Source: Bdellovibrio sp. UBA4095 (GTDB lineage: Bacteria > Bdellovibrionota > Bdellovibrionia > Bdellovibrionales > Bdellovibrionaceae). Taken from it: 64,000 nucleotides of DNA. The DNA is taken from positions 62,001 through 126,000 of the forward strand of contig DFXZ01000004.1 of the NCBI GenBank assembly GCA_002381805.1, read 5' to 3'. Positions 25,423 to 32,962 of the stretch are shown piece by piece. Made by a program: the position numbers and the translations under genes. The notes below the pieces were generated by a model that saw only the letters and a list, made by a program, of their open reading frames with translations, ran no database searches and was not told the origin of the DNA. Position 1 is the stretch's first letter. Every line of letters starts with the position of its first letter.

Positions 25423-26388
25423 ATGGCGAAAAAGTCTTACACAATAGGTTTTGATCTGGGTGGCACCAAACTCGCGGCCGCCCTGCTCGATCAAGATGGG
25501 GTTATGCTTGATTTCATCAAAGTTCCTGTACACATGAATCAAGAGAAGTCTGCAGTCGCCACTCAAAAAAGAGTCATCCAGTTGATGGCAGACATCGCAA
25601 AGGACTTCAAAAATCGTTTCCCAAAAGAAACCAAACCTTCGGTCTTTAAAGGCGTTGGTTTGGCCAGTGCGGGACCTTTGAATGCCGAAGAAGGCAAACT
25701 GATCAATCCCGTCAACTATCCAGGATGGAAGATCGTACCGATTCGCGCGCTTGTCGAAAAAGAGATCAATAAGCAAGCCTTCAAAACGAAAGTATACTTC
25801 CAGCACGATGCCACAGCTGCTGCCCTTGCCGAAGGCTGGGTTGGCGGAGCTCAGAAGATGTCGTCCTTTGCCGTGGTGTCGATTGGTACTGGCATTGGCA
25901 CTGGCATAATCTTCAATGGTTATCCCGCTCAAAGCCAAGGAATGGGATCCGAATACGGACACATGGTGATAGACTATAAAAAGTTACAAAGTCATCCAGA
26001 TCAGCTTCACCATTGCACTGTGGAAGGTCTTTCATCTGGGACGGGTCTTTTACGACGGGCAAAAGAACTTGGCTTTAAAGGCAACTCTGTCGAAGAGTTG
26101 ATCGAGCTTGGCGATAGCAAATACGATGTTCTGTTTGCAGACATGGCGCATGCCCTTGCTTGTCTTTGTTACAACCTTTCAATCGGTTATAATCTCGAAG
26201 AGATCTTCCTGAGTGGCGGTCTCATCAAAATCAAGAATCTTTATCTTAGGGAATTGAAGAACCACTATAAAAAAATGGTTCGTCAGATGAATCCTGCATT
26301 TGAATGCACTATCGAGATTGCTAAGACAAAGAATCAGGCCGGAGTCTTGGGCGCTGGATATTTGCCTCACCTTTACCAACGTAAATAG
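25423..26388 (+). CDS. ROK-family sugar kinase, probable glucokinase
   Basis: This 321-residue ROK kinase has the ATP-binding DLGGTKLAAAL near the N-terminus, the ASAGPL turn, the substrate Asp in HDATAAALAE (about 126-135), SIGTGIGTGI, and the E-x-G-H motif EYGHMV. The ROK zinc site, normally CxCGxxGC, is degraded to HHCTVEGLSSG, leaving one cysteine. It starts 6 bases after the amylase gene, so it is last in the starch operon and would phosphorylate glucose or a related sugar released inside the cell. Substrate is inferred from context. Confidence 0.88.
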   Translation: MAKKSYTIGFDLGGTKLAAALLDQDGVMLDFIKVPVHMNQEKSAVATQKRVIQLMADIAKDFKNRFPKETKPSVFKGVGLASAGPLNAEEGKLINPVNYPGWKIVPIRALVEKEINKQAFKTKVYFQHDATAAALAEGWVGGAQKMSSFAVVSIGTGIGTGIIFNGYPAQSQGMGSEYGHMVIDYKKLQSHPDQLHHCTVEGLSSGTGLLRRAKELGFKGNSVEELIELGDSKYDVLFADMAHALACLCYNLSIGYNLEEIFLSGGLIKIKNLYLRELKNHYKKMVRQMNPAFECTIEIAKTKNQAGVLGAGYLPHLYQRK

Positions 26389-26413
26389 TTCGTCGTGGCG
26401 CGAGGTTGGTTGT

Positions 26414-26902
26414 TTATTTTTCTTCGATGAGCTTTGGGGGCGGCAAAGGTTTTTTAGGGATGGGGTTGGTCTGACCCTCTGGCTGGGAGAGTAAGGCTTT
26501 AATTCTGTTGGTCAGGTTTTGTTTTTCTTTGAGGTATTGAACCATTCTGGTGGGGCCTAGCAGTGGTTTTAATTTGTCGTATTCAGTTTCACTAAGGTGA
26601 TTATAGGACTTCAAGAGATCACGGTATTTTTTGAGGTGTTGTTCCTTCTTTTTGTCTGGGAGTTCTGCTGACATTTGTTCGACGGCTGCTTGTAAGTCTT
26701 GATTCAGAGTTTGCTTTTTTTTGTTGAGATCCTTTAGAAGAGCGGTGAATTGCTGTTCTTCTGAAGCAGTCAGCTTTAATTCATCGCTCATCTTCCAGAT
26801 GAAAAACTCTTCCACTTTATTGCGCTTTTCTGCCGCAAAAAGTGTTGGAGATTGTATAAACATGAGAACTAAAAAAAGAAAAGAAATCCAGTTCACTACC
26901 AT
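26414..26902 (-). CDS. Spy/CpxP-like periplasmic protein
   Basis: This 162-residue protein has a signal peptide (cleavage after LFA near 24) and an all-helical mature part. The segment LKLTASEEQQFTALLKD near 40-56 resembles the LTxxQ region of Spy, CpxP, ZraP and CnrX-type envelope sensors, and long charged helices follow. The start is the ATG at 26902, although a GTG directly before it is possible; both lie beside a 6-bp hairpin. It is third in a row after an ECF sigma factor and its likely anti-sigma, which suggests an envelope-stress or metal sensor acting on the anti-sigma. Family placement is by pattern only. Confidence 0.65.
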   Translation of the reverse strand: MVVNWISFLFLVLMFIQSPTLFAAEKRNKVEEFFIWKMSDELKLTASEEQQFTALLKDLNKKKQTLNQDLQAAVEQMSAELPDKKKEQHLKKYRDLLKSYNHLSETEYDKLKPLLGPTRMVQYLKEKQNLTNRIKALLSQPEGQTNPIPKKPLPPPKLIEEK

Positions 26903-26917
26903 CACCCACTTTGGGTG
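26903..26917 (-). promoter_or_regulatory. Hairpin abutting the start of the Spy-like gene
   Basis: On the minus strand CACCCA / TGGGTG form a perfect 6-bp stem with a 3-base loop, lying between the anti-sigma stop and the ATG. The only purine-rich stretch that could act as a ribosome-binding site is inside it. It may tie translation of this gene to that of the upstream gene. Confidence 0.5.
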
Positions 26918-27388
26918 CTAGCGTATGCTTTCACCCATGACTTGCTTTAATTTTGCTACAGATAAATTTTCAAATGATTCGCCAGCAAGGTCTATTAAAA
27001 AGTCGGATTCTGATTGAGTGCTGATTAAAGTCTGGGATAGGTCTTCGGGCGAAAGTAAGGCCTCCTGGACAATTCTTTCGTGGCCATCGCTGTAAAGCCC
27101 GACTCTTTGCAAGGAGTGGTTTACTTTTGACACTTGGGTCATCAAGACCGAACTCAAGAGAAAGAGAGACAGGATACCCCCAGTGGGATAAAGCCACCCT
27201 CGCCAATGGGAACGAAGAAGATTTCGAGGAGTCATTAAGACTGGAGCTGGGGCCATAACTGTCTTATCAACTTCCATCATTATTTTCGCATGAAGACGAT
27301 CGAAATAGGCATCGTCTAGCCGCAGTTCTAAATCATCCCGCATTTTCAGCTCTTGCTTTACCTTATCAAGGTGCTTGAGTTCATCCAT
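26918..27388 (-). CDS. Putative membrane anti-sigma factor
   Basis: This 156-residue protein begins at the ATG of 27388, which has an AAGGA site overlapping the end of the sigma gene. The N-terminal 70 residues are charged and helical and would be cytoplasmic. One membrane segment follows (about 80-100, TGGILSLFLLSSVLMTQV), and the C-terminal 55 residues would be periplasmic. The layout and the position 4 bases after an ECF sigma gene fit an anti-sigma factor. The zinc-type HxxxCxxC motif is absent, so it would be a non-ZAS type. Function is inferred from gene order. Confidence 0.68.
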   Translation of the reverse strand: MDELKHLDKVKQELKMRDDLELRLDDAYFDRLHAKIMMEVDKTVMAPAPVLMTPRNLLRSHWRGWLYPTGGILSLFLLSSVLMTQVSKVNHSLQRVGLYSDGHERIVQEALLSPEDLSQTLISTQSESDFLIDLAGESFENLSVAKLKQVMGESIR

Positions 27389-27392
27389 CGTA

Positions 27393-28076
27393 CTATCCTT
27401 CTGCTTCAGCAAATTTATGACTGACTTCCTTAAAGAAGCCACCCACTTCCTCTGTCCAGTTTTTGAGTTCAGATTGCTTCTCGAAAGTTTCTCTCAACTT
27501 CATCAGGGCATGGCGGTAGTTTGCCTTCGCAGTATCATAAGGGCATTCCATGATCTCTGCGATCTCGTTGAAGCTCAGGTCTTCGTAAACTCTTAGGACC
27601 AAGGCTGTTCTTTGTTTAAAAGGTAACTTATCTACTTCAGTTTGGAGAAGATCTGCCACTGCGGTGTGGACCAAGGACACTTCAGCTTCCGCATTCACTG
27701 CAAGCTGAACATTATCTATATCGACTGTGTCCCTTTTACTTTCACGCAACTTGTTTCGTGCAGTATTCACTGCGATTTGAAACAACCAGCTTTTAAAAGA
27801 GGCACGGCCTTCGAAAGAGTTCAGTTTCTCGTAAGCTTTTATGAAAGCTTCTTGAGCAACGTCCTCCGCGGTGTCCATGTCTTTTACAAATCTCAAACTC
27901 AACCGTAGTATTCCTCTTTGATGCCGCTTCACGAGTTCGGAAAAAGCTCGTCTGTCTCCAGATTTAACTTTTTCAACCAGTTCCAGATCCGTAAATATAA
28001 GATCTTTCTCCATCTCTATGACTCGTTTCTGTCTAAGTTCGGTTAACATTTTGAATTTATTTCTTAGCAGAGCCAT
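27393..28076 (-). CDS. ECF-type RNA polymerase sigma factor
   Basis: This 227-residue sigma-70 family protein of the extracytoplasmic-function class has region 2 at about 40-105 (RHQRGILRLSLRFV, DTAEDVAQEAFIKAY, FKSWLFQIAVNTARN) and region 4 at about 145-200 (LPFKQRTALVLRVYED, FNEIAEIMECPYDTAKA). The start at 28076 has GAGGGGG 4 bases upstream; a shorter start at residue 22 is also possible. It is the first of three genes with a membrane partner and a Spy-like protein. A TATAAT box and a perfect palindrome lie 137-166 bp upstream. Confidence 0.93.
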   Translation of the reverse strand: MALLRNKFKMLTELRQKRVIEMEKDLIFTDLELVEKVKSGDRRAFSELVKRHQRGILRLSLRFVKDMDTAEDVAQEAFIKAYEKLNSFEGRASFKSWLFQIAVNTARNKLRESKRDTVDIDNVQLAVNAEAEVSLVHTAVADLLQTEVDKLPFKQRTALVLRVYEDLSFNEIAEIMECPYDTAKANYRHALMKLRETFEKQSELKNWTEEVGGFFKEVSHKFAEAEG

Positions 28077-28212
28077 ATTGCCCCCTCAGCCCCCGGTAAA
28101 TTCGCCCCCAAACCCGCGAAGCCTCATGACTACACTTCTGCAATGATAGTGCCGAAAATCAAGAGTCAAAATGGCCCTAAATATATGAAATTATTTACGA
28201 ATTGCGGTTTTG

Positions 28213-28242
28213 ATTATACTAGCCATAAGTAAAACTTATGGC
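28213..28242 (-). promoter_or_regulatory. Candidate promoter and operator of the ECF sigma operon
   Basis: A perfect TATAAT occurs on the minus strand at 28218-28213, directed at the sigma gene. Immediately upstream, at 28222-28242, GCCATAAGT / ACTTATGGC form a perfect 9-bp dyad with a 3-base spacer, where a repressor would cover the promoter spacer. No good -35 box is seen. It is not followed by a T-run in either direction, so a terminator for the phospholipase gene is less likely. Confidence 0.45.
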
Positions 28243-28280
28243 CATAGGCAGGGTTCTCTGATTCGATCCAGATGAAGGAA

Positions 28281-29480
28281 CTAGTGGACGGCGCTAAAGG
28301 CCTCTATATATGGCGCTGGCAGACGCAAACGCAGTTCGGGATTATTCTCCAGATCTCGCGCCACATCCTTACGGAACATTCCAAATATTGTCGGCAACTC
28401 TTTCAGCATTTTTTCTAAGTCTCGCTTTCGGTGCAAAAGTCGCTCATAAAAAGGAATACCGGAATAGAACGCTTTGATAAATTCGTTCTGTTTCATACCC
28501 TGATATTTTGCGGAAAGCTTTTCCGAAAGAGGTACACCTTTATAAAAGGGCACGTAGAGTGTCGCCGTATAAATATCTTGAGGAAGTTCTCCGGTACTCC
28601 AAGCTATCAGAACCTCCTTGACGGACTCTTTAATTGCTTGCTCTGGAATCTCGCGAACGGGGTCATTTGGATAGCTATTTAGATGCAAGTGGGAGTCGCC
28701 ACGAGTGTACCATCGATCTCCCGCAGAGTTTTGCACCAATAGGCCCTCTTCTTTTTGGGTTTTTAAACTGATGCTTTCGCGATCATGCAAGAGCATCGTC
28801 AGCAAATCCCCCCGCTTACCTTTGACCAATCCAGACAGTCGCGCTTCAGCCCAACGTGCTACTTGAGCGCGTGGCACCCTTATATGACCAGATGCAAATG
28901 CATCCGATAGATAATGGTCGGCATAGGCATTATAGATTAAAGCCTGCCGTAAAAAATAGCGACTGTTGGTAGGGTCCGTTTTTCGCGTCAGAAAGGAATC
29001 TCGTGCCTTTTGCAAAGCCAGTCCATGGTACTTAACGTATGCCAACATATTGTTCCAACCAAAATGAGCATAGTTCTTGGATACCACTTCAAGATACCCA
29101 GGCATTCCAATGATGCCTTCGAAAGTACACCCAGGATATTCTTCCGAACCAGTTTGCTCCTGCTCGTTATGAAAGTGCATTTGCTTGTGAGCGCACTTAA
29201 TTACCTTTTTAATTCCTTCGCGGCGATCGTTATACAGATCAATTGGTTTTAAATAGTAATCTGCCGAGGTTATCAATTCACCATAACTGAAGGAGACTTT
29301 TCCATCTCGTCGTGGGATATTTTTAGCTGCCGGGCACTCTTTGCCAAAACCCAGCTCTGCGCAGGCTTCCGCGGCACCATGTAGGCCCAACTCAAGATGT
29401 TCGCCTTCTGACCATTTGATGTTCTGATCTGCAGCGAATGCTCCCGTTGAAAAAAACAAAATAAAAATGAAGTTGAGCAT
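28281..29480 (-). CDS. Secreted zinc-dependent phospholipase C / P1 nuclease-like protein
   Basis: This 399-residue protein has a signal peptide (cleavage after AFA near 16). The metal-site pattern of the zinc phospholipase C / S1-P1 nuclease fold is visible: an early Trp/His-containing start (IKWSEGEHLELGLHG), NYAHFGWNNMLAYVKYH, and the key ADHYLSDAFASGHIRVPR segment near 190-207 with His, Asp and His ligands. It is longer than bacterial phospholipase C (about 250-280), with about 150 extra C-terminal residues. GGAG precedes the ATG. An exported lipase of this kind could act on prey membranes; substrate is unknown. Confidence 0.72.
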   Translation of the reverse strand: MLNFIFILFFSTGAFAADQNIKWSEGEHLELGLHGAAEACAELGFGKECPAAKNIPRRDGKVSFSYGELITSADYYLKPIDLYNDRREGIKKVIKCAHKQMHFHNEQEQTGSEEYPGCTFEGIIGMPGYLEVVSKNYAHFGWNNMLAYVKYHGLALQKARDSFLTRKTDPTNSRYFLRQALIYNAYADHYLSDAFASGHIRVPRAQVARWAEARLSGLVKGKRGDLLTMLLHDRESISLKTQKEEGLLVQNSAGDRWYTRGDSHLHLNSYPNDPVREIPEQAIKESVKEVLIAWSTGELPQDIYTATLYVPFYKGVPLSEKLSAKYQGMKQNEFIKAFYSGIPFYERLLHRKRDLEKMLKELPTIFGMFRKDVARDLENNPELRLRLPAPYIEAFSAVH

Positions 29481-29540
29481 GACATCTCCACGAAGAGGTT
29501 AATCCTGTGGAAAAAATCGGCATTTCATAGGAATACTAAA

Positions 29541-29570
29541 CAAAAAGGCTAAGAAGCTGGTTCTTAGCCC
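29541..29570 (-). terminator. Intrinsic terminator of the rlmN-to-FHA/GGDEF operon
   Basis: On the minus strand GGCTAAGAA / TTCTTAGCC form a 9-bp stem with a 5-base loop, followed by a TTTTTG run. It lies 37 bases after the FHA-GGDEF stop. Confidence 0.9.
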
Positions 29571-29606
29571 ATTAGAGATAGACTATGGTCGCAAGCTCAC
29601 ACCTGC

Positions 29607-30545
29607 CTATGGGGCTAAAGTGAGCTTATTGCGACCTGTTTGTTTGGAATGATAAAGAGCCTTATCTGCTCTCTCATAGATCTGAGTCCACTCAGTCTCA
29701 CTCGCTTTGCGAGTAGCAACGCCGATGGAGACGGTGACGGCAATTTTCTTCCCATCGAAGACAAACTCGTGAGACTCAATGGTCTGACGAATGCGTTCGC
29801 CGACTTCCACGGCCGTCTTTTCTGGGGACCCCGACAGAAGCAGGACGAACTCTTCACCACCGTACCGGGCGAAAAAGTCGTTGGCACGAATCAATTTGGT
29901 AATTACCACGCGGCAGAGCTCTTTTAACACATAGTCCCCGCCTGGATGTCCGTAAGTATCATTGATCTTTTTGAAGTGATCGATATCAAATGTCACTAGG
30001 CTGAGGGGCTCACTCAAAACCTCTGCTCTCTTGATTGCTTCAGGACCTTTTTCAATCAATGCCCCTTTAGAATGCGCACCAGTCAGAGCATCCTTTTGAG
30101 CTCTTTCGTACATAGCGGCATTCGTCATCGATTCGATATTGCCCTTTTCGAGAAATTTAAAAATAACATTTCCGGTTTTGATCTGGTCGTTATTCTTAAG
30201 AAGGCAAGAGGCTAGAGGCGGAACAACCTGACCATTTACGATGGTTTTATTCGTCGACCCTAAATCAATGATCGAAATCTCTGCATTATTCACTGCGAAC
30301 TTTGCATGGGAACGACTCAGACTCTTGTCATCAATGTAAACTTGGCTTTCGACAGAACGGCCGATAACAATATCATTAGCCGTGATAGGGTATTGCTTTC
30401 CGACGTACCCTGGTGGTCCGATCAGCACTACGATCGCTGGCGGGACGTCATCAGCTTCTTTAAGTCGCCCACGAAATGTATCGCTGGCGACTATGCTCGT
30501 TTTTTCTAAACTCTCGTTGGAAGTATCTTCATCATTATGAGCCAT
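29607..30545 (-). CDS. FHA-GGDEF diguanylate cyclase, DgcB-like
   Basis: This 312-residue cytoplasmic protein makes c-di-GMP from GTP. The FHA domain spans about 38-130 (IGRS near 61, SLSRSHAKF near 75-83, GSTNKT near 96-101) and binds phosphothreonine peptides. The GGDEF domain spans about 145-310 with FDIDHFKKIND, the active GGEEF at 229-233 and an intact inhibitory I-site R220-A-N-D223. The N-terminal tail (1-35) holds several Ser/Thr that could be FHA ligands after phosphorylation. The same architecture is known for DgcB of Bdellovibrio bacteriovorus (Bd0742), needed for prey invasion. Orthology is inferred. It closes a six-gene operon and is followed by a terminator. Confidence 0.92.
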   Translation of the reverse strand: MAHNDEDTSNESLEKTSIVASDTFRGRLKEADDVPPAIVVLIGPPGYVGKQYPITANDIVIGRSVESQVYIDDKSLSRSHAKFAVNNAEISIIDLGSTNKTIVNGQVVPPLASCLLKNNDQIKTGNVIFKFLEKGNIESMTNAAMYERAQKDALTGAHSKGALIEKGPEAIKRAEVLSEPLSLVTFDIDHFKKINDTYGHPGGDYVLKELCRVVITKLIRANDFFARYGGEEFVLLLSGSPEKTAVEVGERIRQTIESHEFVFDGKKIAVTVSIGVATRKASETEWTQIYERADKALYHSKQTGRNKLTLAP

Positions 30546-30582
30546 AGGAAAAATTATAGATCTTACGGCTCATGAATGACAA

Positions 30583-31800
30583 TCAGGCTTTCTTCAATTT
30601 CTGTTTCGCTAGTCTCTTGCCTAGCTCAACACCAGGTTGGTTAAAAGCATCAATTTGAATGTACTCACCGATACCAGCAACCACCAGCTGCCAGAACATA
30701 AATAAGAAGCCCAATGTTTGCTCGTCTAGGGCTTTAGTCTTGAATGTCATCGTGGAAACACCACTTTGATTAAGCGCTTCCTGAGTTGCCAAGGCCTCAG
30801 CACGGAGCAACTCACCCATGGTGCGTCCTTCAAGATCTTGAGTCTCTTTAAACTGAGCTTTGCGGATCACCTGAGATCCCGCTTCCGATTCATCAACTCG
30901 CAAGAACATAACGAATTTATCTTTGGTTCCTTCCATGACTTGCTGGAGAATTGAATGCTGATCTGAAGCACCGATCGCCCACATCGGAGTACTGACTCGC
31001 GGAGCAGGTTGACCTGCGCGGGTCGTCGGCTTCGCCAAAGACTCAGCCCAAAGTTGCTGATACCAAGATCCAAAGTTCTTAAGTCGAGAATTGTACGGCC
31101 ACAACAGTGAAATCCATTCGTTTCTCTCGAAACTTTGCATCAGATGCGCCATCGTCTGAGTCACCAATGCGGTGTCCTTCAGAGCCCAGAGCGCGCCCAC
31201 CCGGAAACGCTCGAGATCCAGCCCCAGGAAAGCGGCAGGCATCATCCCAACAGGCGTCAACACAGAGAAGCGTCCGCCAACATCCAAAGGGATTTCACAA
31301 ACTGGTAAATCATTTTTCTTCGCCCAGTCTGTCAATGAATTCTGCTTCGTTTCGGAAATCACCAAGCTATGCTTTGCAAGATTCAAATCTTCAGCCGAAT
31401 AAATTTGATCGATAAGTTCTAAAGCGCAAAGTGACTCAATGGTCGTGCCACTCTTGGAAATAAATGCCCAGCCCACTTCTTTTAGATCACCCAGCTCTTC
31501 AATAAGCGCCTCAAAAGCAAGAGCATCGACGTTATCAACGAAGTACATATTTTTTGCCAGAAAAACCTCTGACAAGACTCGAGTGCCAAGAGAACTTCCT
31601 CCAAGGCCCACAATCACCAATTTTTTAAAACGATTGGCAAAATCACTGCCGACCTTGTAAGAGCTCTGCCAAAGTCCCACGCGCTCTGGCAGCTGAGGGA
31701 ATCCAATTTCTTTTCTTTCAAAAAATAACTTCAGGGATTCCTGACATTTTTGCAAAACTACCGGATCAATCTTATGACTGGCGTGGGATATTTCTAACAT
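30583..31800 (-). CDS. pgi: Glucose-6-phosphate isomerase
   Basis: This 405-residue isomerase interconverts glucose-6-phosphate and fructose-6-phosphate. It is of the shorter bacterial type. Visible motifs are VGLGGSSLGT (about 67-76), SKSGTTIESL (about 115-124) with the phosphate-binding SGT, DVGGRFSVLTP with the catalytic region, and the C-terminal FNQPGVELGK with the catalytic lysine. It lies between the phosphoesterase and the FHA-GGDEF genes on the same strand, with gaps of about 22 and 37 bp. It links products of the ROK kinase at 25.4 kb to glycolysis. Confidence 0.96.
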   Translation of the reverse strand: MLEISHASHKIDPVVLQKCQESLKLFFERKEIGFPQLPERVGLWQSSYKVGSDFANRFKKLVIVGLGGSSLGTRVLSEVFLAKNMYFVDNVDALAFEALIEELGDLKEVGWAFISKSGTTIESLCALELIDQIYSAEDLNLAKHSLVISETKQNSLTDWAKKNDLPVCEIPLDVGGRFSVLTPVGMMPAAFLGLDLERFRVGALWALKDTALVTQTMAHLMQSFERNEWISLLWPYNSRLKNFGSWYQQLWAESLAKPTTRAGQPAPRVSTPMWAIGASDQHSILQQVMEGTKDKFVMFLRVDESEAGSQVIRKAQFKETQDLEGRTMGELLRAEALATQEALNQSGVSTMTFKTKALDEQTLGFLFMFWQLVVAGIGEYIQIDAFNQPGVELGKRLAKQKLKKA

Positions 31801-31822
31801 GGTCTCTCTCTCTCAAAATGTT

Positions 31823-32959
31823 TTAAGAGATTGCGACGTCTTCCTCAATTCGATGATACCCTCTCCACTCCTTCAAGCGGCCACGGGGTCGTGCTCCGTC
31901 CTCGGGGTACTCAATCAACACATAGGTCAACTTCGTAATCTTTCCGAGAGACACAATATCCAAAGAAGTGATCTCAGTCCATGTTCCAGTGTTAAAATAT
32001 TCTTTGTTCTGCGACCACTGACGGTACTGATACACATGGGTGTGTCCAAAGATGACAGTATGCACCCGATCGTCGTTAAGAATTTTACGCGCTGACTCAC
32101 TTAAATCAGGAAAAATGGCACTTTCAAGAATGACCTGAACAATTCGCTTAATAGGCCAGTTGCGTCGTGGGTCTGGAATAAACGCACTCCGTATAAAATA
32201 CTTAATTGCCATCCAGATTCCGCGCAAAATTGTCATTGTTTCGTTTAAAAAGGCCCAGCGAACCATTTTTCCGAACGGACGGATTTTATCGACATGAGGA
32301 TAGGTTTGTTTGATCTTTAGCACGACTTCCAGAAAGAAATGAGACCCAAAGGGCAGGTTCAAAATCGGCTCCACAAGATTCTTTTTTAGAAAGAATTTTT
32401 TAGGATCCATTCTGTTTGCTGCTTCATGCATATGGCCATGCTCGATATGAACGCCATCAAAGAAATACACAATATTTTTATATCGAATGGGTGCACCTAC
32501 AACTTGATTGAAATAGGCACGGCATGCCGGCCATAACATTCCCTGGTCGTGATTACCTACGATATAGGTTATAGAATTTCCTGGTTTGGCAGCGAACTCG
32601 GCCATGGCTTTAAAAACATTTTCATGGCCTTTCACGACATCCCTTAGGATATCCAATGTAACCGATTCTGTAATAACCGATAAAAAGTGACCTTTATAAT
32701 CACACTGCAAAAAGTTAAAAAAATCGCCGTTAATGATCAGCTCGACCTCATAGTCGCGATAAATACCTGTGGAATAGTAGTGAATAAACTCCACGAGCTT
32801 TTCACCAAAATAGAATTCCTCAAGTGAATTGATTCCACCTTGTTCGAGCAAACGCCCTTTGCCTAAGTGAAGATCACTTACGACGACTTTTATCTTTTTG
32901 ATAGGTGCAGGCTTAACCGGAGCGGCTACTTCACTGCTATCAACAGAGGTGGATTCCAT
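31823..32959 (-). CDS. Calcineurin-like metallophosphoesterase
   Basis: This 378-residue protein has all motifs of the binuclear metallophosphoesterase fold: SDLHLG (about 30), INGDFFNF, VGNHDQ, HIEHGHMHE and FGHTH. The first 25 residues are a Pro/Val/Lys-rich tail with no signal peptide. The central part between EHGH and GHTH is longer than in simple UDP-diacylglucosamine hydrolases. It sits 3 bases after the coiled-coil gene, in a six-gene operon. Substrate cannot be read from the sequence. Confidence 0.87.
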   Translation of the reverse strand: MESTSVDSSEVAAPVKPAPIKKIKVVVSDLHLGKGRLLEQGGINSLEEFYFGEKLVEFIHYYSTGIYRDYEVELIINGDFFNFLQCDYKGHFLSVITESVTLDILRDVVKGHENVFKAMAEFAAKPGNSITYIVGNHDQGMLWPACRAYFNQVVGAPIRYKNIVYFFDGVHIEHGHMHEAANRMDPKKFFLKKNLVEPILNLPFGSHFFLEVVLKIKQTYPHVDKIRPFGKMVRWAFLNETMTILRGIWMAIKYFIRSAFIPDPRRNWPIKRIVQVILESAIFPDLSESARKILNDDRVHTVIFGHTHVYQYRQWSQNKEYFNTGTWTEITSLDIVSLGKITKLTYVLIEYPEDGARPRGRLKEWRGYHRIEEDVAIS

Positions 32960-32962
32960 TAA

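Noticed and set aside
25387..25962. A 191-codon minus-strand frame opposite the ROK kinase
   Set aside because: It is a shadow of the kinase gene; the plus-strand product has all ROK motifs.
28222..28242. Palindrome as intrinsic terminator of the phospholipase gene
   Set aside because: No T-run follows the stem on either strand, and a TATAAT box directly beside it fits an operator/promoter better.
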